64,000 nucleotides of DNA from Camarhynchus parvulus (taxonomy: Eukaryota; Chordata; Aves; Passeriformes; Thraupidae): contig NC_044576.1 in NCBI RefSeq assembly GCF_901933205.1, forward strand, positions 5,365,024-5,429,023. The letters are read 5' to 3'. Made by a program: the position numbers and the translations under genes. Within the stretch, counting starts at the first letter, position 1. Every line of letters starts with the position of its first letter. The notes beneath the pieces were generated by a model, which had not been told where the DNA came from, made no database searches, and saw only the letters and a list, made by a program, of their open reading frames with translations. Positions 48,067-61,476 of this stretch are shown piece after piece.

Positions 48067-51000
48067 AGGTTCCCATGTTTTTAGCCTGCACTTTAAGAAG
48101 CATTCTTAATCTTGGATATTGATGGAATTATGACATTTGCCTCCACTTCTTCTCCTAAATGTCCTGAACTTTGTCTGCAGTCATATGCAAATATACACAC
48201 TATTCAGATCTTCCATCTTGGAATTAAATGCAGATTTGCAAGGTTCAGGCAAGCAGCACCCAGCTCTGAAGTCCCCTATCAATAGCTGAGTTGAGTAACA
48301 TACTGCCAGGCAATATGTGTTGTTCCTGCCAAGGAATGGAGTTTCAGGGCTGTGCGGCCCAAACGCCCAGACCTCATCCAGCTTGCTGTTTCCATCCACT
48401 TGGGAAACTCCTACTGCAAGAGGCACACCTAAGCAATATGATTTTGTTCAGCTTGTTTTCAGAAAGCATCTAGTTCTGCTTCTGAATATAGTTTAGATAT
48501 ATCTTCTTATGCTCTATTATAAAAACATGAATTCTCCCCTTTCCCTGAAATAATACAGCCAGATTCCCCATCATGGGTTAGCTATGTGAGAATAAAAACA
48601 TCCTCACCAAACCCAGGTGTCAGAATCCCACCAAAACCACAGGTGAAGCTCTATTATTTATTTCTGAGTATGTTATAATTACATTAATTTCTTTTAAGGT
48701 CTAATTTTTGGCGACATCCATAGTGTTTTTTCTTTATTCCAGAAGTGAGGCACTGAGACACTGCTCTGGGTGCTCCAGCTGAACTTCCAAGACTTTTTCC
48801 ACAAACTGACCCACCACACTTTGGCAGATCAGATCTGAGGGCTATTAATGGTCTTACCAGATATTTGATTCTGAGATACCCACAATGAATGAGGATGGGT
48901 AAAAAGTCACTTCAAACCATACATGGTGCTCTATAACCATGTGTGACACAGAGCATCACACCTTTTCCTTACATTGTGCAACAGAAGCCACCTCAATAAT
49001 AGAAAAAGCAGTATTAAAAGGGTAGAACAGGAGTGAGTCGTTCCCAGTTTTAACACTTAGAAACCTAGGAAATGGGAGAAGGGAGGCAGACACAATCAAT
49101 GAATATTCAAACTGCCTCAGCACAAGATTTTGGCAGCAAGTCAGTACAACACCTAAAGTTTCACCTTATGTTCATCCCTTTTGGGGAAACAGTTTGAAGC
49201 TCAAACTCCTTCCCCCTGGAAGGACTACCAGACTTTCTCCCTGGAAACTTTACCCCAGTATGTTACAGACACAATACTGTGCGACATTTGGAAGGTGAAA
49301 AAGTTATATAGAAATAATGCTCAAAAATATATACCTATTTCCTTGGTACCTGCATTCTCTATTGACAACACTAAGCACACAAAATTTTCAGTGCATCTTT
49401 CCCAGTTTCGCTGCAAAATTCTCGCCTCCTGATAAAAACAAAACAGAACTGCTGCACTTCTCTCCCTATATGCTGGCCACAGAAAGCTTTAAATAGCTTG
49501 GGATTGATTACTAGATTGAATAACCCAAAAAAGCTAAGGCTGTGAGCACAGCCTTTAGTAACATGCAAGGCTGAGTAACATACAGCTTGCCTCAGTTTAG
49601 AAGGAAAGGCAGATGAAGATTAACAAAGGATTGGGTGATAGCACAAGCAGTTCTGTAGGAAGTTCTGTAATGTGGGCCTGTAAATTTCTGGATTGTAAAG
49701 GCACCTTCTGGAGGACATCTGATTGCTGTCCAAAGCTCTGTATCTCTCATTCTTACAAAATTATGTAATTGCAGTCAAATACCACAGACAACATTTTGCC
49801 TTTACAATACAACAAAGCAAAACTGATGTGTATTGATCTGTCCACAAAGCCACAAGCCTCAAAGTAGAACTCTTCATACAGTGAGATTTCTCTTCTGATT
49901 GTGTTACTCTACCTATGTCACAGATATATTTCAGTCATTCAGTGGCATTAGCAGTAAGTTTGCTGATATGGATCCCTGTGTTTATGTTGCTAATATAGGA
50001 CTGACATTCAGAAATTTTATACTGAAGACATTTACACTTGTTTCACTGCTGAATGCCAGTGGAATTACATGTCTCTTATCTAAGTAGATGTCTGACGATT
50101 AAGTCAAGAAACAGATTTTTCCTAGAACTTTAGATCATTTACCCATTAAAGTGCTTTCTTCTTCCTTTGAAAATCTTGAAAAAAGTCCACAAATGTATGT
50201 GGGTAAGCATCTTCTCAGTGATACACTGAACAGCTCATGGCTAAAACTAATTGTAACACAGGTGCAAAACACCAGGAGAGATATCAGGTGGCCTGTGTTG
50301 TTACTATAACCAGAGACACAGGAATCCCTGGAGCAGCAGAGATATGCAGAAGGACAGAAAAGCTTTTCAGAGATTATGGAATTATGGGAATGGCAGTTCA
50401 TCCTTGGCTTTTAGCCTTTTTTTGTAGGGACACGCCATGGAAATAGCTTTGGGGGTTTGAGGACAGTAAAGTACTGGGATGGGAAAGACAGAGAAGGCTT
50501 TGAGGGCTTCAGGATGAGGCAGAACTCCTCTCATTGTGCCAAGAGAGGGGTGAGCCACCAGCGCTGCCAGGTGGCCTAGGGTGGCAGAGGAGAAAGAAAG
50601 AGGACAGAGAGAAGAGATTATGAGGTTCCAGCCCACCTGCAGCCCCTGCAGCTGGACCAGGGTGCAACTTTCATCTGTGATTAGGGATGGTCTGCCCCCA
50701 TGATGGCACACAACAGTCCAGGAGCTGGGATGTCACACAGGAAAAGTAATGGATAACAGCAGAATGAGTGGGAACATACCTGGGGTTGTTTCATGTTCCA
50801 TCAGTCAGGACTTGCTCTTGCAGACACAGACCTCAAGCTCCAGAGCCTTTGAAGATACTTCTTCTCCACTGAAAGAGCCACAAACTTCCCCCTCTTGAAA
50901 ATGAAACAACCTGAATGAACCACATGCAGAGTGTTTCATCTTCTTCCGATATTTTCTGTGTAATGAACTGGCCATGGCCACATGCCAGTCACCCACCCAG

Positions 51001-54000
51001 CCATCTTCTCCCTCCCTCTCCTAAGCAAGATGGAGAGAAAACAACCAGGAAAATTTTGCAGGTGGAAATTGAGACAGGAACTTACCAACCCCTGCCATAG
51101 GCAAAACTGACTCAAGTTGTGGAAAATTAGATCAGTTTAGTGCCAGTTAGAACAGAGCTGTACAGCGAGAAACAACAAAAAAAATTAACACCCACCTCCT
51201 GCTTCTTCTCTGGTGCAGTGTCACACCTTCACTCCTGACTCTTCTCACCACTGAGTAGCACAGGGAGCGGAGGAATGCAGGTGACAGTCCCTAACAGCCC
51301 CACTCTGCCACTCCTTCCTCCTCACACCTTTCCTTGCTCCACCATGGCCCTGGCACCTGGAGTGGGTCACCATGCATATCTTGGCTCCATCATAACAGGA
51401 TCATTGCAAGGCACAGGTCTAACCTGTTTGCTGCATCTGTTCATTCTTCTGCTGTTATTTCATCAAATGATGCAGTGAATTACCTTTAAATTCAAGACTT
51501 GCCTTTTTAATTGAACTCAAAAACTGCATTACTCTGCATAAATGCTATCACTAACAATAACGCTGATATGGTTTTCCTTCCCTTTTAAAAGGCAAAGCTA
51601 CTCACCTAAAAATAGCTCCTGCCCTTTAGCCCAGGTTTTATGTGTATGTTTTTCATATTACCATTTCAGGCTTTTAGCCTCAGTACCGATATTCCAGTAA
51701 TTAGATACAAACTGACATGCAAATTGCCAGTAGCAGGTTCCCCTCAGTTATCTCATTTATAGCATGATAAAAATTTTACTTCCATGAAAGTCAAAGGCAA
51801 TGATGGAGAAACAGCTTGCAATGCACTGAGCAGTTACTGACAGACAACACAGCTCTCTGGCTGTGCAGACCATGATGGCTGCAGGCACTCCAGGATGTTC
51901 CATGCCCAGATGTCCAGCAGCATTGTCAAAATGCAGCCTGGGGGCTCCTCACCGACCAAACTCGTTCCCTGTCTTGTGCTACCCTGCATCCTGTTTCTAA
52001 AGGGACAACGAAAAAAAAAACCAACTTTTTTCTTACGTCACTGATGTATTTTTTCTGGTTCATGAACCCTCAAATTTCTAGATCCTGCACCACACAGCAA
52101 GGTTTCATGTCTCCAGGGCTCTGTCCCACATTGCCATCACATCTTCCACCCGGCCAGTGCTCAGATCATTGACAATTTTGATACTCACACCAGATATCCT
52201 TGTGCTCAACCCCCTGTGCTTTGGACTGCCGCAGGAGTTAAAAAAAAGAGAGAGTACATCATCATCCAAAGCACATGCTATTAAAACCCTATTAATTCTC
52301 TGAGCTGCATGACACATTATGCAATCACCATGGAAAAACCACTGTTGTCTATGTAAAATCAGTGAATGAAAAACACCTTTAGTGACAACAGATGTCCACA
52401 TTCTGTTTAATTCTTTCAGTCTGATGTTGTTAAATATCCCTTTTAAAGAGTGACATTCATTTTTGTTGTCCAAAAGGTGACAATACCCTCCAGGCTACTA
52501 CATGTCTACTAAAAATGGGGCCACAGTACATTGCTAGTGGGAATAATTTTATACCAGCACATCTTTGATTTTAGCAAGAATGAAAGCTCCACATAGACTC
52601 TGTATCTGTCCTCACATGGAAATAGGGTGTTATCTCCAGGAAGCTGGGCTGGCAGTGAATTAGCTCTTCCTTCTCCCAAGAGTTAACAAGACGTGTGTAA
52701 GTGAGAATAAGAAATTCTGGAGATGTGACCATTAACCGCCCAAAACACCTAAAAAGGACTCATTTTCCTTTCAGGTCACATTCACAACAGGTTTGTGTAG
52801 CTGCTGTAGCAATTACCACGCACAAAAGACCAGTCCCAGGAAAGGGGCAGTGATAATGCAGAGTTCAGCAAAAGGAGTCTTGGGAAAAATCTGGACTGTG
52901 GTAGAGACATCACCGTGACTTCTGCAAAGATAGCTCTGTTTGTAATGTCTGGGGGTTTTCCTATCACATAAACACACACATTACCTGTCACTTGGGAGGT
53001 TCTATTTGTTAATTTTCCAAACTCTTTTGCGATCCTGATGTTTGATCAGCACCATTTTGATTGTTGATATTGAATGATGAAACTGGAAATAAAAAAATTC
53101 TCTGAGTGTGCAGTAGGAAAATGAAGTATAACCCTCTGAGTGAGCGTGGTGTGACTAATAACAGTGTCAGCAATCTGATGCTCTCCAAGACTAGTGCTGT
53201 ACACTGAAAACAGCCCTTCTGTACTGATAACTTTCAGAAAGGACTGTAATAGCATCCTTTCAACCAGTTTTCCATCTCTGTAGATATTTCATTGTGCTCC
53301 TAACTTCAATAACACCTTCTTTTTAATAGCAAGGCTTTGCACTGTAATATCCCCAGTGCTCTAGCAGGGCCTAAAAACACCCTGCTGGTAGCAGAAACAA
53401 AGTCTGAGAGTTGTTTCTCAAACAATTCCTTCAGAGGAAATGCCTTCAGAGGAGGGAACTCCTAAGTATATATATACCTTTGATATAGAAATTTCTTTAG
53501 GTGTGAAATCTATTACATTGGTTGCCAGCAGAGGGGACTTTCTTTGCCCTTATCAAATTAAAAGTGTAAATTTCAATTGAAAGGTGAGAGGGGGTGGGAT
53601 GTTCTCTTGTTTTGATCTTTTTAAATCAAAGTGAATTGGAGCTCATTAACTTCATGAGTTTGCACATACTGGATAAAATGGACCCAACTCTAACATATGT
53701 GCTAGGCAGCTGGCATTGTTCTAGGAAGAAAAAAAGGAACAGAGCAGAGCACTGACACATACTCCATTTGTTTTAAATAACTTGTGTCTGAATGCCAGTG
53801 GTTTAAAGGGCATGAGGGTTCCCAAAAAAAAACCTAGGAACTGCTTTGCTCAGCCATGCAGTGTATTGCAAGAGGTGGTACTGCTGGTCAGTGGCTGCAC
53901 CAGCCCAAACACAGTTCTGATACCACTTTAAGTAGACTTAACCAGCTCCTAATAGACTGTCTCATGGTTTCTCCTGTCAGCTACCATGCCATATATCTAT

Positions 54001-54379
54001 ACATATTCCATTTCATATTACTCTGCTTTCACCCTTAGCTGCTTGATCTGTAGTCTAAGCATATCCAAATATACCAGCCAGACCAGTACTAGCACTACAG
54101 TTAATGCTCTACATCCTAACTAAGCTTTATATTATGTCCAGCTCCCTCCATCCTCGCCCAGACTGCCATCAGCCCTCAGACAAATTGTGACCCCTCTGCT
54201 CCTCCCCTAGCCACTCACTCAGGTGCCCTGATACCTTGGCTGTATGCTGATAATTATGCCAGATTCATCAGGCATCCTTAGAATTCCTTCATAAGGCATC
54301 CCTATAATTGTCAATGAGAGCCTCAACAAAGATTCTTCCATACAACCACTAAATTTTGGAACCAGGAGTTTCCATAGGA
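48067..54379. other. non-coding DNA, no gene seen
   Basis: Frames of 122 codons (52105-52473, minus) and 109 codons (50382-50711, minus) are unrecognised. A TA-rich run lies at 53467-53476 and a CTCF-like motif at 53525-53538. No LTR or CR1 sequence was recognised. Confidence 0.6.
53525..53538 (+). promoter_or_regulatory. CTCF-like motif
   Basis: CCAGCAGAGGGGAC differs at one position from the CTCF core CCASYAGRKGGCRS. It sits in otherwise AT-rich DNA. Occupancy is unknown. Confidence 0.3.
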
Positions 54380-54719
54380 GGATGAATAAACTCCTAAATA
54401 AACAAGAACAAGGTGGTTCCTATTGGCTTATTGTACAGAGGGCTTTTATACCCTCCAACTCAGCTGAGCAGAAGTACTTCTGTTTTTTTATCTTCCCTGC
54501 TGCAGCACTGTACAGGGATTTGAACACTTTTCTGCATGAAGCAGTGGAGCAAACACCTATCAGAGGAGGTCAAGCAATTAGGCCAGGGCAGCCATTCAAT
54601 GGACGCTGTACCCAATGAGATGAAGTCAAAATTAACACTCCCCAAACTGTGCCAGACTGCTATAGATCAGTTTGGTACTGGGAATACTTGTTTGGAGCGG
54701 TTTCAACTATCATAACAGT
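54380..54719 (-). mobile_element. possible LTR fragment, weak
   Basis: The minus strand carries TATAAAAGCC (54450-54441), then an AATAAG-type signal and a CCAAT motif within 30 bp, an arrangement like an LTR U3/R junction. I could not find matching TG and CA ends or a target duplication, so the extent is a guess. A 78-codon plus frame (54382-54618) crosses it and is unrecognised. Confidence 0.25.
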
Positions 54720-57700
54720 AGCACCCTTGGTAAACATCACCTCCTTGACACAAAACCCAACAATGGATATGCAGTCAGGCTGAGGAATGGCAAACCTTGT
54801 CAGCAGAAACAATTCAAACAAGGATGGAAGAGAAAACAACACCTTCAGGAAGTCACAGTCAGAATTTCCATACCTGTAGGACTCATCACTGATAGTACAT
54901 AGTGTTCTTACTGCCTGTCATTCAAGGCCTAACCACAACCCCAGGAGAAGCTGATGGGTTTCACGTGGGGTGAGAGCAGTCCCATGTCTATACAGAGAAG
55001 CAGCATGGTTAGGGCTCACATCTGGCACCGCACCCACGGCCAGCTTATACAAGTGCCTGATCACCCCTCTGGGATCCCAGCACTGCATTACCACCAGTCT
55101 ATTGCCCAGGTGCATCTAGTTTCCCAATGAAACTGTGTTCCTCAAAATACTCATCACCTATCAGTGAAAATCCCATCTGCAAGCCAGCACTGGCACTGTG
55201 CTGGCCAGTTTATTGCATGACACAGCTGGATCATTCCACACACACTTCAAAGGCAAATGGGAAGTTAGCTGGTAAACCTGGGAGACAAAGAGGGAACTGT
55301 GGGGAGGGCAGCAGAAAGTCATCTGGGTTTAAAGCACATACCTCATCTCTGCTGCTTCTCTGTCCTTTTCTATAAAATCCTTTTTTATTCATGCAGGTGA
55401 GCAAGCCTGGATGGGTGTGCCTCTTCTCCAAGACTAGTGTCCAGAACCGGCTTAAAATAAAGGATACCAATTCACATCTAGATTTTTTTCTCATGGCCTC
55501 CACCAAAGGCACTTGGTTATTTTTCTTTGCTACACAAACTGGCCACTCAGCACATGCTCAGCAACTTTGCTCCTGAAGAGCCAGCCTGCTTTTCTGGCCA
55601 AGTAAAACCACAGCCATAAGCAAAGCAATCAAAGCTTGGCTGCCACGGGAGGCTCAGGATGAGGCTATGCCTGTGACTTGCCTCTCTGCCCTGCGGCCAA
55701 TTATTACAGGGTAGGATGGGTTAAGAGAAGAAGAGTGTGCGGTTTTTCTTCCCCACACAAGGAGCTCAGAGTTCACTGATCGATCAGGAAAACGAACCCA
55801 TCAATTTCCAGGGCAACCACTGGGATCAGTGCCCAGCCCAAAAGCAAAGGACTTGATCCCTTGCTGCTGTAAACATGCTCTTTGGGAAGTTCTTCCCATA
55901 TACACACCCCAAAACCTCTTTTTTCCAAATTCTTTCTGGTATTTGATAGCTTGCATTTCAAACATCCAGGCTGATGTTTGCCTTTCAGACATGAGTGGTC
56001 CTGCGGCTCACTCCCTGCGTCACATCTTCATTAGTACTTGGCAAGAGCAGCTCCAGAAGTGGGAATGTCTGTTATCATGAAAGAAAACATTCTCATTAAA
56101 AAATAAAATAAATCCATATTCCCCAACCCTTTCTGGTGCTTTATTTCCTTTCAGCAGTGCTGGTGAGCCTGAATATTTCCAATAACCAAGCAGTTTGAGT
56201 AACTCTAACAAACTTAACAACTCAGTAATAAACACAAGCAACTCTCTTTAAAAGAACCAGCCTAAATTTCAGCAGTTTTAGTGAATCTTAGAGGATCCAT
56301 AAACACATTTTTAATACAAGATAGGAGATATCTTGTTCTTTTTTTCTCCCAGTTCCATTTATTCCCTTATCTTTATTTAGTTGATTGATTGTTTTTTAGC
56401 TTCTCTCAGCTATCCTTTCTTCGTCTTTTGTATTGCTCACCTCAAACAAAGAATAAGGGGATAATGTTAAATACAATCTGATATACCAGAAATTATAAAA
56501 AAAATCCATATATCAAAATTCCCTCCCGCCATTTGCTCTCATACCTTCACCACCCAACTATAACAGCATAATACTAGATAGTAACAGCCTACAGTGCTGG
56601 GCTTCGGCCAGAATTTAACCTGAGAGTTCTCTATTAATGTGGATAGAATTAAGTCAGTTTTTGTCACATACTGTTCCAGTTCACAGCAGGAATAATCAGC
56701 CATTGCCACAGAAACTTTCAAAAAAAAAATACTCAAATGCAGAAATTGGTAAGATAAAAGAGCCAGTATATAAATCATATTCTTCTTATTAATGTTATGC
56801 ATTTTTATGTTCCAGGAATCAAAACATACTTTGCATGTATTCAGAAATCACAGTCATATTCTAAAATGTTTAATTTACATGCAAATTAGAATCAGGACCC
56901 TACTGGTTGCAGATATTCCCTTTCAGTCATAAACTGGCCTTTAAACCTATGTAAAAGGATAATATAATGGCAACAATATTATTACTGATGCTGTAAAAGT
57001 TTAGCTTTGAAAAGCCATAGAGATTTGATTCAGTGAACAGGAATCGTGACACAGAAGAGAAAAAAAACATTACAACAAGAAAAATCGGGATCTCCACAGC
57101 AGCAAATCTGAAACTGCTTCATTTTAGAATAAACATAACCAAAAAAGATTTTTAGAATTATGCTACTTTCCACTCTGTGAATCATCCAGCTGACGAGGCT
57201 TGTGTATCACCCTCGTCCTTCCATGGAAAATGTTGATACGTTTCTCTATTTGGATTTCTAATCTCTTATGTTAGCCTGATATACTCCAATGATGCAGTGC
57301 TAAAAACGGTTTCATAGAAGTGCAGATAAAGAAGAAACAATTTGGCAACATAGGGCATTGTTATCCAAAGCCTGATAAAGTGAAAGGCAGAACTCCATAA
57401 TGCATCTAAACTGCAACAACTCTGTCTGCTACAAGCCTTGCAAAACAATTCCCCAGGGAATGATTTTAAAGCAAGTTTCACTAGAGCATTGAGCTATACA
57501 AGAGCTGCAGCTCATGCGAACAGAGGTATAATGTTTTGTTTCAATTATCAGTGTAACACATAAAAATGTTATTTGATTGAAAACCACATGTCCTGAAACC
57601 AAACCAAAACAGAAAGTTGCTTTTTCTAATGCTTCATGTTATGTTTAAGGAAGTAGAAGCTACTGAAAAAGAAAATAAATATTTTCTTATTGCCTGGCTC

Positions 57701-60576
57701 TGGCTCAAGAGGCCTAAGTAAAACAGTTCTAAAGACACCTTAAATGCAGTCTATTAGAAAGAGGCATGTTTTCATGATCAAGCCCTTTGCAAGGAAACAA
57801 AGGGCATCTGACATCATGTTCATGCCTTTTCATCTGTGATAGGATAAACTCTTTGACTAGCCTCTATTTCACAAAACAGAAAAATCCCTTCTTTTAGTTC
57901 CCTTCTTGCAGTGTTCCTACATGTAGCAATAAAACATTACAACATCATTACATTGTCCATGGGTGTGAGTACAGCAGCAATATTAGCACAGTGCCAACCT
58001 GCAGAGAGCCCACAGTGTTTTCATCATACTGCAAGAATATAATAAAAAATAGTTTGGGAAGTGCATGAAAATGTCACTGCAATGTCATTAAGTGATTTTT
58101 GCAGGCTGATAGGAAAACAATTTGAATGCTATTTGTGGAGAGAGTCTTATTACAAGATATTCACACTGGAAACTAGCTTAGCAAAATGATCTTGTGTGGT
58201 CACAGAATTTTCACACCTATGCAGTCACTAAGCACAGGCCTCATTTCTACTCTCCTTGGTGGCGTACAGCTTTCAATGAAGTGTGAGATGCTGCAAAGCT
58301 GATCTCAATCAAGTATCTGCAATTAGATCCTTGTTCCAGTATCAACCCAAAAGTGAATTGGCAACAAACATATTATCACACAGCTGGAGGAGGAAACCTT
58401 GTCCTTGAGGTGATAGATAAAGATACCATAAATTAAACTGGCAACACAAGGGAGTTACAGCCCCCAAAGCAGGCTTGTCACACTATTCACGTAGGGTTTG
58501 GGGACAGAAGATTTTTTAAAATAGTTAAAACTCATCTGCTTGGGCTTCAGGCAGGGCATTGACAAGTAAAAAGCCCCACTAGAAAACTCCAAATAGGACA
58601 AAGACACTGCTCCTCCGGGAGATGAGGCTCCCAAACACAGCCAGGTCGTATTTTACTGGTGCCATGCATGGCTCTGTTGGATGGGGAGCTGCAGAAACAC
58701 CTGTGTGCTGGGAAAAGCACGGCCATGCAGCCGCTCCCTGGTCCCCAGTGTCCTCCTGCATGCACAGGGGCTGCTGAGCTGCAACCTTGTCATTCCTTTT
58801 GGTTTGAAAAAGTCAACATGTGTGCAAAAATACATTCACCTGCACAGAGAAGTCCTTATATAAAAGGACAAAAGACATGTGAAAGGAATCCAACAAGCCT
58901 GTCTCCCAAACGCTCTGTGATGGCCATAAAGGACCCTTCATGCCTGCCAGACAGATGTTCCCTGTTCTCTACCCTGCGTGCTCTATTGCATTTTCTCTTA
59001 ATACCCTTAAGAATACCTTAAGACTTGGTGCTATAAATGTTCTTAACTAGTTTAAATCCTTCAATAATTTCACTTAATTGTGCTCCAGGCAAAAAAAAAA
59101 TTTTTAAAAAATCCATTTTTCAGTATTTCCCTGAATAGAAATTCCATCTGTTATCCTGGGTATTCACTTTATAATTCTTTTTTAACAGCTTACTTTTTTT
59201 TATTATTTTAGTGAGATAACCAAACCTTGACCCTGTGCTCCAAGCAAACTCAAAAAGCACTTCATACAGTATTAACACAATTCCTTGGAGAGGGCAGTTT
59301 TCCCTTCTTGACCCAAACCAGTATCTTTAAACACATTTGCTGCTGCTTATGCAGCAGACCGAGGAGTTAAACGTTACCTAGTTTGATTGTCGTGACAATG
59401 ACAGGATTTGACTTTTATGGCTTTGAGGTATCCCCATGCCTGCAAATATTAATTGCATACTTATGTTCATTCAGAACATTAACCTTGAAAGCAGGGGATT
59501 TCTGTGGATGGCTGTATTTTATGTTCCAGTTTATTTGCAGCATGTTGGTTTCCATGTAAAAAGCTAGTTATGTTATTGACATCAATAACTGCAATGCCAG
59601 GCTTGAACTTCCATTCTGCTCCTTTCCACATACACAGTAAGTTATGATTAGACACTTCTTCCCCTCTTCCTCAAACAATACACAAAAATGGAACAGCAAG
59701 CTTCCTCTGTAATCCTGTGCTTAGAACAGAAAATGAACTTACTTCTAAAACAATTACGCAGTCTGCTTTAAAACCCATCTTGAGGCCAGCACGATCACAG
59801 CATTTCATCTTATCTGAAAGATGAAGTCTTTGGATTGAAATTAACTATTCCCATTAAAAACATTCAAAATGCAGAATGGTGAAATTGCAGCACACATTTC
59901 AGAAGGTGGTGTCACACAGACTCAGTTATACAGGGAGGCTGGTGCTTCCTGGGAATAAATAATCTATTCTCTCAATTTCTCCTCATTGTCCAGGAAAATG
60001 GGGATTTTCTTCACTAAAATGTTCCCATACAGGTTCTCTTTGTATGAGTTCATGTCATCGTTTCCTTTCCTGAATAATTTCATAGCTCACTGGTCTGTCC
60101 CTCCCTTAGTCTTTCTATTTTATTTTTTTTCAATTTAAAGAGAACTACTCCACTACTAATGATTTGTTAGGATTTTATCTACAGCTAATTATGACTGATT
60201 TCAATAACATGTTTTTCAAGCTCACACAAATTATTGATCAGCATACACATTCTTTACACCCCTTGCCTGAGATTCACACACTACATTAACTCATTAATGA
60301 TTCCTACAAAAGATGGATAATAATATCATAAATCATTTCAACTGCTGCAAAACTTGCATATGCAACTCTTAACCTTGTTCTGCTTGATACAACGCAGGGA
60401 CCACACAAACACAGGTCACTGTGCTAATTCTATTGTGTTCACTACAAAACAGGACAATAAATAGCCTAATCAGGCAAAAGGCTCCTGGGCCCACTTTGAG
60501 ATAGTGAACATTTCATAATGTAGCCAGTTACACTGGTTATGCCTCCAAGCAGGCAAGGAAAAGGAATAATATAATC
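54720..60576. other. AT-rich non-coding DNA, no gene seen
   Basis: The longest frame, 120 codons at 58659-59021 (plus), overlaps five shorter frames on both strands and is unrecognised. The rest has frames under 95 codons. Several AT-rich runs occur, but I found no repeat family, RNA gene or tandem array. Confidence 0.6.
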
Positions 60577-60706
60577 TGTGTGTGTGCTTCCCAATATCCT
60601 ATCTAACTCTGCCCTCTGGCAGTGGGAAGCCATTGTCCCTTGTCCTGTCCCACTATTACTTGTCCCCTGTACCTCCCCAGCTCTCCTGGAGCCCCTTTAG
60701 GCTCTG
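60577..60706 (-). mobile_element. CR1 LINE, downstream fragment, split by an LTR
   Basis: On the minus strand this is CR1 sequence upstream of the final 3' tail. The plus strand shows the usual complement, with TGCCCTCTGGCAGTGGGAAG, CTTGTCCTGT and CAGCTCTCCTGGAGCCCC segments. It runs without a gap into the fragment at 61477 once the LTR and one GCTCTG copy are removed. The last 250-300 bp of CR1 are not recognisable to the left of about 60577, so this copy has lost its 3' tail, which is unusual because most CR1 copies lose the 5' end. Confidence 0.75.
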
Positions 60707-61122
60707 TGTTGGGGTGCGTTTGTTTTGCGGAGTTCGCGCTGTTTTACTGTTCAAATGTTGAGTTTTACAAGTTTTATATTTTATTCCCATTGAGTTATAT
60801 TGGGTTAAGATGGCGACCAGGGTAAGGGGAATTCCAGAGTCCCTCCACACCTCCCATGTCAGTTAATTGTCAATCGTGCCGGGTCCTCCTTGTTTTATGT
60901 TAATTCAATTGTCACTCAGTGTTCCCCCACCCATGTTGTCTGGGCGACCCCCTTGTCCATCACCCCCAACCCACTCCCCAAGTCCAGAAAGTTCCCCAGG
61001 GTTTGGGTGGTGATTGGGCCAGGGGGGAGAGCCACTCCTTTGTCTGTATTTGATTTGTTCTCTATGCTTATGTAATCTATTGTGATTGGTTATGTCCTGT
61101 CTCCCCTCCCCCTGGGGTCGGT

Positions 61123-61131
61123 CATAAAAGG
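61123..61131 (+). promoter_or_regulatory. TATA-like box of the 770-bp LTR
   Basis: CATAAAAGG lies about 35 bp after the CCAAT-type box and 76 bp before AATAAA, the spacing expected of an LTR promoter with a short R region. Confidence 0.65.
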
Positions 61132-61198
61132 CCAGACCAGGGGGAGGATCTTTGTCAGTCTCCTGTGACCCCTACCTCGTGTCCTACCCTTCCCCATC

Positions 61199-61204
61199 AA
61201 TAAA
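61199..61204 (+). terminator. AATAAA poly(A) signal of the 770-bp LTR
   Basis: AATAAA lies shortly after the predicted start site and is followed by a T/C-rich stretch, consistent with the end of R. Confidence 0.65.
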
Positions 61205-61476
61205 CCTCGTTCCTGCCACAGGAGATTGATCGACTCGCCTCTTCACTCCTGCGCTCCACTGCTTAGCTGTTGCCGCTGCTGAGGTGTTTTCAGTCTCACC
61301 TCTCTAGGTTGCAACCCGAGGCTAAACCGCCCGGGGGACCTAGGTGGCCGGGGGATAGGTTCTGCCCTGCTGCAGCCAACCTTCCCCTGGTCAGGACAGA
61401 CTGTGGCCGCTCAGTCACTCTTTCCCAGAGTCTCTGCTCTGTGGAGCAGCCGGCCTCAAGTCGTCGAGCGACCGCA

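Larger units (their letters stand above)
60707..61476 (+). mobile_element. 770-bp solo LTR inserted in CR1, GCTCTG duplications
   Basis: The LTR starts TGTTGGGG and ends ACCGCA, with perfect GCTCTG duplications at 60701-60706 and 61477-61482. A CCAAT-type ATTGG at 61085-61089, a TATA-like CATAAAAGG at 61123-61131 and AATAAA at 61199-61204 lie in the right order for a plus-strand U3-R-U5, with a GC-rich U5 of about 250 bp. The CR1 on either side is continuous after removal, so both boundaries are firmly set. The 6-bp duplication suggests an ERVK-like or alpharetroviral element. No internal region remains. A long minus-strand frame (61296-61706) runs from the LTR into the CR1 and is an accident. 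Confidence 0.9.

Noticed and set aside
52105..52473. 122-codon minus frame as a gene
   Set aside because: No known domain, no splice support, and length within chance expectation for this window.
58846..58870. hairpin around a TATA-like sequence near 58.85 kb
   Set aside because: The arms are only six bases and no LTR ends or promoter context were found.
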